From Parachlamydia acanthamoebae (GTDB lineage: Bacteria; Chlamydiota; Chlamydiia; Chlamydiales; Parachlamydiaceae), in the NCBI RefSeq assembly GCF_000875975.1, contig NZ_BAWW01000003.1, positions 221,038 to 285,037 on the forward strand: a stretch of 64,000 nucleotides of DNA, read 5' to 3'. Position numbers and translations under genes: made by a program. The notes under the pieces were generated by a model. The model saw only the letters and a program-made list of their open reading frames with translations, made no database searches and was not told the DNA's origin. Shown one piece after another: positions 17,887 through 27,161 of the stretch. Every line of letters begins with the position of its first letter. The first letter of the stretch is position 1.

Positions 17887-20132
17887 ATTTCTTCAAAGTT
17901 AGAAGGCAATAGAATCAAAGATTCTAAAATCGAGCTTTGGTATAAAGGGCCAAAAACTTGACGAATCATTTGAACAAAGTTTTCATATCCTAGCTCGTCT
18001 CTTAAAGACTCAATCGCCCGTATTGTGCTACTCAAACGATTGAAGCGATCAAAGAGCATTTGCCTTTCTCTAATCAATATCGCGGGAGCATGAATGAATA
18101 GATCCAATTCATTCATGTCTTCTTCTGACAGCTTAGGCTGTGAAAGTAGTTTCATAAAAGCAAACAGTTTAGCACTTTCTGCGGCACCGACATCTATCCC
18201 ATCCTTACAAGTAAAACTAAAAGTCTGTGGCTTCACAATTTCAATGATTTTAATCTGCAGGAAAAGTTCAAATATTTCGATAAAATCTAATCGACTTTCC
18301 CGTGATAAAACATTTTTATTCGAGAAAAATAAGCGATGGATCGCATCTAAAAGATTGTTCGTAAACTCGGGGAAAAGCGCATTTTTGATTGACGATGGAA
18401 AGTAAAACCCTACACCAGAACTTTGCAAGTGCTCTTTAAAATGTTGAATAAAAGCGGAAGCATGGTTGTCATGATGATAAGGGGCTATCTGATGATAAAA
18501 TTCGGTATCTTTTGGTAGAGTGACGACTGTTAACACAGCAGAAAAGTCAGGATGTCTTTGTAATTCCTCAATCGCATTGGATCGCGCATGTTCCTTCCAA
18601 GAGGTTTTATCCTGTAGATTGAATAACAGATGTCCTTTCTGTTGATTATTTTCGTTGTCTAAGTAAGTATAAGAACGCAAAAAAGCCTTAAATTCATCCA
18701 CGACCGATGCTTTATTGATCACCTCTTGATAAGTGGGAGTTGGTATGCGCGTGTTTACGCAGCGCATATTATCAAAATACACGGTGTATAGAAGTGTGGG
18801 AATATTCCCCTGATGCAAAGGATCAAACGAATGATAGCCATCCTCTTCTAAGTTTTCCAAAACTTGAACTAACGGACCGTGTGTATGGGTTTTGAAAACT
18901 TTGCTCAAGGCATTGTAATCTTTAGTTAATTGGTTATAAATCTCTGTATGCACATGATTGTTTGTTCCTTTACCACGCTGATTAGCGAGCTCACGAGCTT
19001 CAATAATCAAATTTTTTAAAGAGGGCATAAATCCATGAATCGCTTTCACACTTGAAAAAAAGCTGCGGCATAAAAATTGAGCCGTCTCTAGTAATAGGCC
19101 TCCCATTTTGTCAAACTCGCCAGGAGGATAGGCAATCAGTTTTTGAAACTCACGGGAATGTAAAGCATGCGATAAATACATTTGAAAGTCTTTAAAATAG
19201 CCAACACAACTTTTGGTGGGAGAATTCCGCAAAAGATGGGCGGATTGACCGCACAAAATAAGCGCCATAAATGCTTTTCTTAGGGTTGATATGAGTTCAT
19301 TATCACGCTGTTCTGCACTTTCTCGGTAAAATAAGTCAAGCCGCGATCCAAACGAGCGCAAGATATTCCGTGCGGCACTATGTACAAAAAGATCAAAGTG
19401 GAAGCGCATGTCTGCCAATAGATCATTGCTAACTTTTTCCCCGAAATAATCGCCAAAATCACACAGAAGCTTCACATTCCGGATTAAACGAGGACTAAAA
19501 AAACGCGAACCATCTTCTTTTCTTAAAAAGAATAATTCATATTCGGTATCTTTCTTGACCGATTCCAGATCCACAAAGATATGTTTCGTTTTTTGGCCTA
19601 ATCGACGTTCACTAGAGGGCTTTTCCTCTTTCAAAATATGACGTTTAGCTAAACCTAAGATCCATTTTCCTAGCAATCCATTGTCAATTTTGCGTGCGAT
19701 ATGTGTGAGATAAAATTCTTCAAGATCTTTATATTCTTTGGTTTCTGTTACACTTTCTTTAATCTTTCGGTTAAATAGATGGGTGAACTTATCAAGTTTT
19801 TTAGCTGCTTCTCCAACTAAGACCATTAAAGATTTGATTTCTTCAACGGCTTTTTCATCCGTCACATATCTGTAATCAGTTTGATAGAAGTTATGCAAAT
19901 AGTTTAAAACCACTTTAAAAATGTCTTTCACCATGGAAATTGTTTGATCTGCGTTTTCAGGATGCAGCCAATGAACTGTCTTTAGGGTAATGGGCTGATT
20001 TTGAAAAATAAAATCATGTTTTTGCGTGATCCCGATTTCGCGATCGACTTCCAAATCCGCAATGTGTGAAAGTGTCTCTACTGCTTCTATAATGGACAAG
20101 CCACCATTTTCGCGCCTTTCGTATGTACTCAT
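17883..20132 (-). CDS. Large chlamydial hypothetical protein
   Basis: 749 residues, no recognised domain. RBS GAGGTG precedes ATG 20132. The protein is soluble-looking, rich in helices and in His, Phe and Leu, with no signal peptide or membrane segment. Segments with likely structural constraint include FFLRKEDGSRFFSPRLIRN (about 204-222), SAARNILRSFGSRLDLFY (about 252-269) and the C-terminal LRDELGYENFVQMIRQVFGP. It is convergent with the carboxypeptidase gene and divergent from the LanM-like gene, so it stands alone. Length and lack of defects argue it is a real gene under selection. Confidence 0.7.
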   Translation of the reverse strand: MSTYERRENGGLSIIEAVETLSHIADLEVDREIGITQKHDFIFQNQPITLKTVHWLHPENADQTISMVKDIFKVVLNYLHNFYQTDYRYVTDEKAVEEIKSLMVLVGEAAKKLDKFTHLFNRKIKESVTETKEYKDLEEFYLTHIARKIDNGLLGKWILGLAKRHILKEEKPSSERRLGQKTKHIFVDLESVKKDTEYELFFLRKEDGSRFFSPRLIRNVKLLCDFGDYFGEKVSNDLLADMRFHFDLFVHSAARNILRSFGSRLDLFYRESAEQRDNELISTLRKAFMALILCGQSAHLLRNSPTKSCVGYFKDFQMYLSHALHSREFQKLIAYPPGEFDKMGGLLLETAQFLCRSFFSSVKAIHGFMPSLKNLIIEARELANQRGKGTNNHVHTEIYNQLTKDYNALSKVFKTHTHGPLVQVLENLEEDGYHSFDPLHQGNIPTLLYTVYFDNMRCVNTRIPTPTYQEVINKASVVDEFKAFLRSYTYLDNENNQQKGHLLFNLQDKTSWKEHARSNAIEELQRHPDFSAVLTVVTLPKDTEFYHQIAPYHHDNHASAFIQHFKEHLQSSGVGFYFPSSIKNALFPEFTNNLLDAIHRLFFSNKNVLSRESRLDFIEIFELFLQIKIIEIVKPQTFSFTCKDGIDVGAAESAKLFAFMKLLSQPKLSEEDMNELDLFIHAPAILIRERQMLFDRFNRLSSTIRAIESLRDELGYENFVQMIRQVFGPLYQSSILESLILLPSNFEEI

Positions 20133-20306
20133 TCAAACACCTCTTTATATGCTTTCATTAAAAAAGTATTTAAAGCCTTAATACCATTATCACATTTTTT
20201 AAAAATTACTTAAACATTACCAGCCAACTTTATTAAATTATTTACTTTGACTATTTATTTGTTTTTTGATAGTTTTCGCCGATTTACTTTTTAAAGTTTT
20301 AAATCA

Positions 20307-20335
20307 TTACAATTAATTAAAATTAATTGTATAAT
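20307..20335 (+). promoter_or_regulatory. Putative promoter for the LanM-like gene
   Basis: TATAAT at 20330-20335 is a perfect -10; 17 bases upstream TTACAA (20307-20312) is a poor -35. The surrounding 20133-20369 gap is very AT-rich, and otherwise empty. Transcription would start near 20342, with a leader of about 28 bases and AAGGAGG at the ribosome site. Confidence 0.5.
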
Positions 20336-20369
20336 CCTAATAAATGCAACAAATGATAAGGAGGTCCCA

Positions 20370-21743
20370 ATGAATCCTCTTAGTTTAAATCAGGAAGTGC
20401 AACAAACAGTCATAGATTCCCCTAAACAGCCTATCTCATCGGATCTCCCTGAGAAACATGTCGAACCTCAGGTGATGTCCTCGCATCAAATGATTAATTT
20501 TATCTGCGACAAATTCTTGGAAAGACAAACCATAAATAAGCAAATATCTGAAGCAGAGAATGAGCTAGATGACATTCCTGATCAAAAAAGTGAGGTTGCG
20601 AAGAAATTAAAAAGCAAAATCCGGGAATTAGAAAAGAAAGACGAACATCTAGAACAAGCCATGAAAGAATCAGAAGAACAACTCAAATCCCAATTCATAG
20701 AAGGTCGAGAGCTCCCCGTCACCCTAAGTCGTATGAATCTAGCTATGAGCGATTCTCAAATTAAATATTTTAAAGGTATTTTAACGAGTAAAATAGGTCT
20801 GTGGAAGGCTTTTGAAAGCAGAGCAAAAGACACGATAGAAGAACATAAAGCCACAATTCTTGAACAATTTGGCAATGGCTCTAAGAATTCTGCCGATGTC
20901 AAATTTGATCTAAAAGTCCTGGGTGGCGATGACCACAACAATGGCCAATCCCCCCTCCTGGTTACTTTTACGTTTCCAGATAAATCGCCCCTAAAGGTTG
21001 TTTATAAACCCAGAAGTGCACAGACAGATGCCGCTATTCTAGATCTATTTGCCAAACTCAATAGTCTGCATCCCGACCTCAAATCCCATGGAGATCTTCC
21101 ACAATATAAAATTCAGGATATCGATGGAGGGAAGGGTAGTATTTGGGAATTCATTGAAGGACAACCACTCCATACAGAAGCTTCGAGTACTATTAACAAA
21201 ATACAAGACCAAGATGTTAGGATTAGAGCTGAAGAAAATCTGATCCGACTCGAGCAAATATGCAGTCGTGCAGGGATAACAGATCTCCATATGGAAAATG
21301 TTTTACTAACGCGCGATGGACAATGGGTTCCCATAGACCTTGAGGTAGTAGAACCTGGACATGCCACAGGTCTCTTGAGTTCTCAGGCATCTAAGGATCC
21401 AAAATTTTCACCAGAATTGAAACAGGATGAGATCATGCTGATCGACAAATTCCTTGATCAGCAGGAAAAACGTGTTTCACGCTATGTAATTGTAGCTACA
21501 GCAAGCTTTATTCAGGCAAGCACGGATCCTTCGACAATCGAGCCCATGGCACAAGAAGTTTTGGAAACTTTATCCAAAAACAATGAATTTAAACTTACTG
21601 TGGATCCAAAGCAGTTTATTAAACAGTTTAGTGCCTGTATGGAAAAAGGTGATGTCCCCTTTTTCACAAAAAATAGTGACGCGATTTGTTTTGGGCACTT
21701 TGCTGAAGAAAACATCATCGCCATAAGAAAACCAAATAAATGA
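20370..21743 (+). CDS. Stand-alone LanM dehydratase-like kinase domain protein (DUF4135-like)
   Basis: 457 residues. An Asp/Glu/Lys-rich coiled coil (about 50-115, with KLKSKIRELEKKDEHLEQAM) precedes a domain matching the phosphotransfer part of class II lanthipeptide synthetases. VVYKPR has Lys213 in the ATP-anchoring position, IWEFIEGQPL follows, then DLHMEN (D305, H307, N310) and PIDLEV (D323, E325). This D-x-H-x-x-N ... D-x-E array is the active-site pattern of LanM dehydratases. The chain stops about 130 residues later, and there is no LanC cyclase domain. It may therefore phosphorylate a protein without completing lanthionine chemistry. Strong AAGGAGG site. The small gene after it (12-base gap) is probably in the same transcript. 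Confidence 0.75.
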   Translation: MNPLSLNQEVQQTVIDSPKQPISSDLPEKHVEPQVMSSHQMINFICDKFLERQTINKQISEAENELDDIPDQKSEVAKKLKSKIRELEKKDEHLEQAMKESEEQLKSQFIEGRELPVTLSRMNLAMSDSQIKYFKGILTSKIGLWKAFESRAKDTIEEHKATILEQFGNGSKNSADVKFDLKVLGGDDHNNGQSPLLVTFTFPDKSPLKVVYKPRSAQTDAAILDLFAKLNSLHPDLKSHGDLPQYKIQDIDGGKGSIWEFIEGQPLHTEASSTINKIQDQDVRIRAEENLIRLEQICSRAGITDLHMENVLLTRDGQWVPIDLEVVEPGHATGLLSSQASKDPKFSPELKQDEIMLIDKFLDQQEKRVSRYVIVATASFIQASTDPSTIEPMAQEVLETLSKNNEFKLTVDPKQFIKQFSACMEKGDVPFFTKNSDAICFGHFAEENIIAIRKPNK

Positions 21744-21755
21744 TGAGGTGTTGTC

Positions 21756-22136
21756 ATGAGCAACCCATCAAACAGCGCAATGCTATACAATAGCAGCCTA
21801 GAGTTTTTAATGATTGGACGGACAATTAAAGAAACGACCACTGAAAACATCAAGAAAAAAGCACTTCAAATGGCTTCTTCCTGTCATTTTCAAGTATCGA
21901 GTATTTCAAGATTAGCGCGCCAATTAGCTAGCGAAGCGAGTAAAAATTTTGAATACCAATTGCGAGCCGAGTTTGAGGCCCACTCTTTCTCAAATTATCA
22001 CCTGCTCGAGATCAAACTCTCTCAATATATTGAGAGTGGCCGTCAATTTTTCTTTTCAGAGGTCTATGGCGATCTTAGAAAGCTCATGCTTGAAGAAGCA
22101 AACAAAAAAAACACACATCTCGCCATGAAAGTTTAG
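21756..22136 (+). CDS. Small helical protein coupled to the LanM-like gene
   Basis: 126 residues, start ATG 21756 with GAGGTG upstream. The protein is predicted mainly helical (ISRLARQLASEASKNFEYQL, then HLLEIKLSQYIESGRQFFF), has a single Cys and a Ser/Asn/Thr-rich first 30 residues. No family recognised. Its place 12 bases after the LanM-like gene suggests a partner, chaperone or substrate, but nothing proves it. It has no leader/core layout of a lanthipeptide precursor. It overlaps the convergent CPAF homologue by 4 bases. Confidence 0.6.
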   Translation: MSNPSNSAMLYNSSLEFLMIGRTIKETTTENIKKKALQMASSCHFQVSSISRLARQLASEASKNFEYQLRAEFEAHSFSNYHLLEIKLSQYIESGRQFFFSEVYGDLRKLMLEEANKKNTHLAMKV

Positions 22137-23890
22137 TGCCTGTCCCTTAAAGGACAAGCACTGCTAGAAGGACGCGTATTTTTTAAAAGGCCATCTATTG
22201 CCTCTTGTAGGGCTGCCTTATAACCTTTATAACCATTTTGAAAGTCTTCGGGTGTCAATGAATAAGAAACATCAGGTGTGACGCCTAAATTTTCAATCGG
22301 AGTCCCGTCTGTATGTCTCTCTAAAAGAGATGCTGTATAAGAATAGCCTGCTATTCCAAGCCTATTCGGATGACCGCCCCCGAGAACTGTGCCTCCAGCT
22401 CCAGCCGTTCGTGTACCAAAGATAAGAGCTCTTTGATTGTCTTGCAAAATGCAAGGAAAACTATCCCCACAGGAAATATCAAATTCGTTGACTAACACAA
22501 CCATGGGCTTATCATAAGTGACAAATGGACTTGGCGCAATCGTATTCACAAGAAGATGCACGGGAGAAGTGACATATTTACCTTCTTCCCATTCACTTAA
22601 AACAAATTGAAAATACTGAATCACCGATTGCACTAACTCAAAAGAGACAGCATAACCATGCAAGCTAGGCCCGCAGACGTCTATCGCTTCTTCGTCATTT
22701 GTAATTTCTTTCAACGTATCTAATGTTTCTAATGCCTCCATCACTTCTTCTTGCGTAATGGCCATTTTATATTTGGGCAATTCAAGGGGTTGATCAGTTA
22801 AAAGACTCAATAATCCATATGAGTAAAAAACAGATCCCCCTGGATTGTTAACCTGATCGACCACTAAAGCTTGAGTACGAGGGTTAAAATAGTCAATCAA
22901 TTTCGCAAATTCCACCACTTCATCATCCGTTCCATCATATGTCGCAATTCTGATATATCCAATTCTTTGTCGGCTAGGAGTTTCACAAATATAAGCATGG
23001 AAAGGACTATCTGGAGGGGATTGCCAAACGATGGATCCTAAAGGAGGGACAAAACTTTTGCGCGCCCCTAAATTATGGACATCTTCCACCACGCGGCTTT
23101 CCGGCTGGTTGAATTTGGCATACAAAGGGGTTAGCATCATTTTTTTATAATAGGGACGTTGAAAAAAAGGTTGTTTCTCAGAAATCCCACGTGCCACTAA
23201 AGAAGGCAAAGGAATTTCTTTTACTTGCTCTGGATGATATGTCCATGTTAAGACATACGATTTTTGCTCGCCTGTTTTTTTATGAATGAGGTCGACTTCC
23301 ACATTGCCTTGAGGAACATCTTCTGCAAACATTCCTGCGCGTAAGGTTAAAGAACGTTCAGCAAATCTTTGATCCGTTTTTTCATTATGTCGATCATGCT
23401 CTGATCTGCGAAGATTTTGAACGAATTCATGGATATCTTGCCCGTCAAATGCGATGACCTCATCTCCGATAGACCAATCCAGACACTCTTCGGGAAGTTT
23501 TTCCTCATTGATCCATGTGATAAAATAGCGCCCCTCTGCGCCTTGCAAATGAAATGGTAAAGAAGCCATTTCTGTTGAATAAAACGAGACATTCACATGG
23601 TAGTCAGCGGCCGAAGTAAAAAGTTTATTCAAGATTTTATGGTAATCTTTCAATGTTGGAGAAGAAAGGGATGTGATTTCCGCTTCGGCATTATCAAATT
23701 GTTGGTTAAGATTCCACCCAAATTGAAGCAATTTCCAATCCGCAGGAACGTATTTGATCTGGAAATTTTTCCGAATAAAATGGAGATCTTCAACCATTTC
23801 CTGACGCAAAAGTGAATCTGAGGCCAAAAGTGCATGACAACTAAAAAAAACAACAACTAAATATAGATTAATAACGTATTTAATATTCAT
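22133..23890 (-). CDS. CPAF-like secreted serine protease (S41 family)
   Basis: 585 residues with a signal peptide (MNIKYVINLYLVVVFFSCHA). It aligns by eye along its length with chlamydial protease-like activity factor. Matching segments include DLHFIRKNFQIKYVPADWK near the start, SAADYHVNVSFY (H98), a PDZ-like DWSIGDEVIAFDGQDI (about 138-153), VVDQVNNPGGSVFYSYGLLS, FDISCGDSF (nucleophile S473), TRTAGAGG and GTPIENLGVTPD (E533). His, Ser and Glu of the CPAF triad are thus all present. In Chlamydia the enzyme is exported to the periplasm and then to the host cytosol and matures by autocleavage. Here the signal peptide predicts Sec export; later secretion and substrates are inference. Confidence 0.93.
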   Translation of the reverse strand: MNIKYVINLYLVVVFFSCHALLASDSLLRQEMVEDLHFIRKNFQIKYVPADWKLLQFGWNLNQQFDNAEAEITSLSSPTLKDYHKILNKLFTSAADYHVNVSFYSTEMASLPFHLQGAEGRYFITWINEEKLPEECLDWSIGDEVIAFDGQDIHEFVQNLRRSEHDRHNEKTDQRFAERSLTLRAGMFAEDVPQGNVEVDLIHKKTGEQKSYVLTWTYHPEQVKEIPLPSLVARGISEKQPFFQRPYYKKMMLTPLYAKFNQPESRVVEDVHNLGARKSFVPPLGSIVWQSPPDSPFHAYICETPSRQRIGYIRIATYDGTDDEVVEFAKLIDYFNPRTQALVVDQVNNPGGSVFYSYGLLSLLTDQPLELPKYKMAITQEEVMEALETLDTLKEITNDEEAIDVCGPSLHGYAVSFELVQSVIQYFQFVLSEWEEGKYVTSPVHLLVNTIAPSPFVTYDKPMVVLVNEFDISCGDSFPCILQDNQRALIFGTRTAGAGGTVLGGGHPNRLGIAGYSYTASLLERHTDGTPIENLGVTPDVSYSLTPEDFQNGYKGYKAALQEAIDGLLKNTRPSSSACPLRDRH

Positions 23891-24055
23891 ATGACCTGAG
23901 TATGATTAGACAACTTTCCCATATCGAAAGAGGTCTATTGATAAAAATAGAGCAAACCTTAAAAATAAATAAGTATATAAAACGTTTTTTGTTTCTGTCA
24001 ATGTTACAACGCTTTTTTTCGAAAAATATTTTACACTTACTGAGGAATGGTAACG

Positions 24056-25621
24056 ATGACAAACTTTTTTCTGCAGCAATTGCTTGAAAATCCTGATAGC
24101 CTTCCACACCATGGAATTTGCCTTCCCATTTTCTCTTTACACTCCAAAAACAGCGGTGGCATTGGAGAATACACAGATCTTTTACCTCTCATTGGATGGT
24201 GTAAAAGTCTAGGATTTAACATCATTCAGTTACTTCCCATTAACGATACGGGATTAGAAACCAGCCCATATAGCGCGTTATCCGCATTTGCTTTAAATCC
24301 TCTGCATTTGGGACTCAAACAACTCCCTTTTTTCCACGATTTCCCCAAATTGATTCCATTGCTTTCTAAGCTGCAGGCTTTCAATCAAAATCAACGAATT
24401 CCGTACAAAGAAATTCATGAACATCGGAATGTTTTTTTGCGACAATACTTTCAGCTTGCCGGCCCCACTCTTCTAGAAGCAGCCGAGTTCCTTGAATTTA
24501 GAAAACAAAATCCTTGGGTGGACAAGTATGCCTTATTTAAAGCTTTAAAAATCCAAAGAAACTGGGAATCCTGGGATTTATGGCCTGAAAAACTCCGTTT
24601 CCCGACAGAAGAATATCTCAGCGAACTGCTTGTAGACATGCAGGATGAAATTTCCTATCACGTTCTTTTGCAATTTCTTTGTTTTGCCCAAATGGAAACT
24701 GTCAAAAAAGAAGCTGAAGCTCAAGGTCTCTTTTTAAAAGGAGATATTCCCATTTTAATTAACTCGCAAAGCGCGGACGTGTGGTTAAATCGATCCCTTT
24801 TCTATACACATTTGACAGCGGGAGCTCCACCGGATCAGTATAGTGACGTGGGACAAAATTGGGGCTTTCCTCTCTATAACTGGGATAAAAATGCCGAGAC
24901 GGACTACGCGTGGTGGAAAAAACGTTTAGAAATTGCCTCCCATTTTTATCACTTTTATCGAATCGATCACGTGGTCGGATTTTATCGCATATGGGGTATC
25001 CCTTTTAATGTTCCTGCTAAAGAAGGAAAATTTTTTCCTGAAGATCGCTCCACCTGGATTCCTCATGGGGAAAAAATTCTTCAAATGATGTTAGATAATT
25101 GCCCCATGTTGCCAATTGGAGAGGATCTTGGTATGATTCCTCCCGAAGTGCGTGTGAACCTTCGCAAACTAGGTATATGCGGGACTAAAGTGATGCGCTG
25201 GGAAAGGATGTGGAATGAAGATCGTCGTTTTATTAAATACCAAGATTATATTTTGGAAAGCTTAACGACCATCTCTACACATGACTCTGAAACGCTTCAA
25301 TTATGGTGGCGAAATAATCCTGCCGAAGCGCAGGACTTTTGCAATTTTAAAGGATGGGCTTATGAGCCAATCCTTTCACCTGCTCGCCATCAAGAAATTT
25401 TGAATGATAGTCATCATACGCATAGTGTTTTTCACATCAATCTCCTTCAGGAATATTTGGCCGTTATCCCAGGCTTAACATGGCCTGACTTAGAGGATGA
25501 GCGAATCAATATCCCGGGGGTTGTGTTGGACAGGAATTGGAGCTATCGTTTCAAACCTAGCGTGGAAGAATTGATTCAACATGCAGAGCTCACCCATCTC
25601 ATGAAAACTTTAACGGCTTAG
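24056..25621 (+). CDS. malQ: 4-alpha-glucanotransferase (amylomaltase)
   Basis: 521 residues from ATG 24056; GAGG at 24042-24045 gives 10-base spacing for this start and only one base for ATG 24047. GH77 signatures are clear: FSLHSKNSGGIGEYTDL at the N-terminus, SADVWLN, RIDHVVGFYRIWG with the nucleophile Asp, IGEDLGMIPPEVR with the acid/base Glu and TISTHDSETLQLWW with the third Asp. It moves maltooligosaccharide units between glucans and works with glycogen metabolism, which chlamydiae keep. It heads a close three-gene unit ending with the adenosyltransferase. Confidence 0.96.
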   Translation: MTNFFLQQLLENPDSLPHHGICLPIFSLHSKNSGGIGEYTDLLPLIGWCKSLGFNIIQLLPINDTGLETSPYSALSAFALNPLHLGLKQLPFFHDFPKLIPLLSKLQAFNQNQRIPYKEIHEHRNVFLRQYFQLAGPTLLEAAEFLEFRKQNPWVDKYALFKALKIQRNWESWDLWPEKLRFPTEEYLSELLVDMQDEISYHVLLQFLCFAQMETVKKEAEAQGLFLKGDIPILINSQSADVWLNRSLFYTHLTAGAPPDQYSDVGQNWGFPLYNWDKNAETDYAWWKKRLEIASHFYHFYRIDHVVGFYRIWGIPFNVPAKEGKFFPEDRSTWIPHGEKILQMMLDNCPMLPIGEDLGMIPPEVRVNLRKLGICGTKVMRWERMWNEDRRFIKYQDYILESLTTISTHDSETLQLWWRNNPAEAQDFCNFKGWAYEPILSPARHQEILNDSHHTHSVFHINLLQEYLAVIPGLTWPDLEDERINIPGVVLDRNWSYRFKPSVEELIQHAELTHLMKTLTA

Positions 25622-25625
25622 AACG

Positions 25626-27152
25626 ATGACACGCATTTTTTTATTTTTAGCATTATTTTGCTTAAGCTTATGCATGGCGGCATCCCCCCTCAAAATCCGC
25701 GCCTTGTTTCGCAGCTTGGATCCGAAGTCAATTACCCAGCATTTAGCTTTGTATGAACTCTACCCCGATTCAGTCGAAGGGCAACTCGCACTAAAAAAAG
25801 CGTGGGAGCTTTTAGAGGGATCTCCCCATTCTTCCACGCCAGCTCCTCTCTCATCTATCGATCCCTCCATCATTCATGCGCTTATCGGACTCGTCAATAA
25901 GCAAGCGGATGAAACGGCCCCTCAACTATCTCTGCAAGAACTTCAACTCATAGACAGGCTAGCCTCCAAGCTGCCCAATCGCAAACTCAAAGGCTTTTAC
26001 GCAACGACCGAAGCGGAAGTGTTGAATCTTCCCACAGAAGAAGTTGATTTGGCAAACGGACTTTTTTTGTCTCATTTAGAAGATGAAAACAAAGATTCAG
26101 GGAAAGTCTATCAAGCGATGATGGATCTCATGGCACTCCAAATCCTTGCTAAATTACCACCTAACGCAACACCTCTACAAAAAATTTCAGCTATTAATGC
26201 CTTCATTTTTTTCGATATGGGCTTTCGCTTTCCTCCTCACTCTTCCTATGCTAAAGATATTGACCTTTACACATTCCTTCCCTCTGTTTTGGATTCCCGA
26301 CGCGGGGTCTGCTTAGGCGTTTCCCTTCTTTATATTTGTTTAGCTCAAAGACTATCTTTGCCCATCGAAATGGTCACTCCTCCCGGCCATATTTACGTGC
26401 GCTATAATGATGGCCAAAATAAGCTCAATATTGAAACAACAGCCAGAGGCATTCATATGCCTTGCGAAGAATATCTAGGAATCGATACGCGCGCTCTTCA
26501 GGAAAGAACAGTCAAAGAAGTAATCGGCTTAGCCCACTTTAACCAAGCGGCGGCCTATCTCAGACAAAATCAATATGAGAAAACGCTAATTTGTTACCAA
26601 AAAGCGCAACCGTATTTGCCGCATGATATGCTTCTAAAAGAATTAACGGGCTATACGCACCTTTTCCTAGGTAATTTTGATGAGGGGAAACAACTTCTAG
26701 AGGAAGTTAAAGATCATCTCCCGGACCATGCCGTGACAAAAGAAAATATGGCCGAAGACTATTTAAATGGGGCTGCGGATGTTGAAGGGATTAAGACCAT
26801 TTTTATAGAAATTGATGAATCTAGAGATTCTCTTCTCAAGAAAAAAGAAGCTTTAGAAAAAATTGTGGAAAAATACCCTAAATTTCGCGCAGGCATTTTT
26901 AGCCTTGCTTCTACCCATCTTCAATTGCACCGCAGTCGCGAAGCTCTTTATTGGCTAAATGTTTACCATTCCCTTCACCCGAATGATCCAACTGTTGAAT
27001 ATTACTTAACAGTGTTGTGTATGGAGAGGTGCGAAGCAAATCAAGCTTGGGAACACCTTTTACGAGCAGAAAAAATGACAGAAGCAAGAGCCCACTTTCC
27101 TCGCGCCCTAAAAGAAGTCCGACAAGCTTTAAATCAACGGTGTCCTATTTAA
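25626..27152 (+). CDS. Exported transglutaminase-like (SirB1-type) protein with TPR tail
   Basis: 508 residues with a signal peptide (MTRIFLFLALFCLSLCMAA). The middle (about 185-280) has a transglutaminase-like/SirB1 core: DSRRGVCLGVSLLYICLAQR with the Cys, TPPGHIYVRYNDG with the His and LNIETTARG with an acidic residue. The C-terminal half (about 300-500) is tetratricopeptide-like, with alternating helices such as FNQAAAYLRQNQYEKTLICY and EALYWLNVYHSLHPNDP. The gap to malQ is 4 bases and to the adenosyltransferase 9 bases. The catalytic triad may act on peptides or envelope components; substrate unknown. Confidence 0.75.
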   Translation: MTRIFLFLALFCLSLCMAASPLKIRALFRSLDPKSITQHLALYELYPDSVEGQLALKKAWELLEGSPHSSTPAPLSSIDPSIIHALIGLVNKQADETAPQLSLQELQLIDRLASKLPNRKLKGFYATTEAEVLNLPTEEVDLANGLFLSHLEDENKDSGKVYQAMMDLMALQILAKLPPNATPLQKISAINAFIFFDMGFRFPPHSSYAKDIDLYTFLPSVLDSRRGVCLGVSLLYICLAQRLSLPIEMVTPPGHIYVRYNDGQNKLNIETTARGIHMPCEEYLGIDTRALQERTVKEVIGLAHFNQAAAYLRQNQYEKTLICYQKAQPYLPHDMLLKELTGYTHLFLGNFDEGKQLLEEVKDHLPDHAVTKENMAEDYLNGAADVEGIKTIFIEIDESRDSLLKKKEALEKIVEKYPKFRAGIFSLASTHLQLHRSREALYWLNVYHSLHPNDPTVEYYLTVLCMERCEANQAWEHLLRAEKMTEARAHFPRALKEVRQALNQRCPI

Positions 27153-27161
27153 AGGTTTCGT

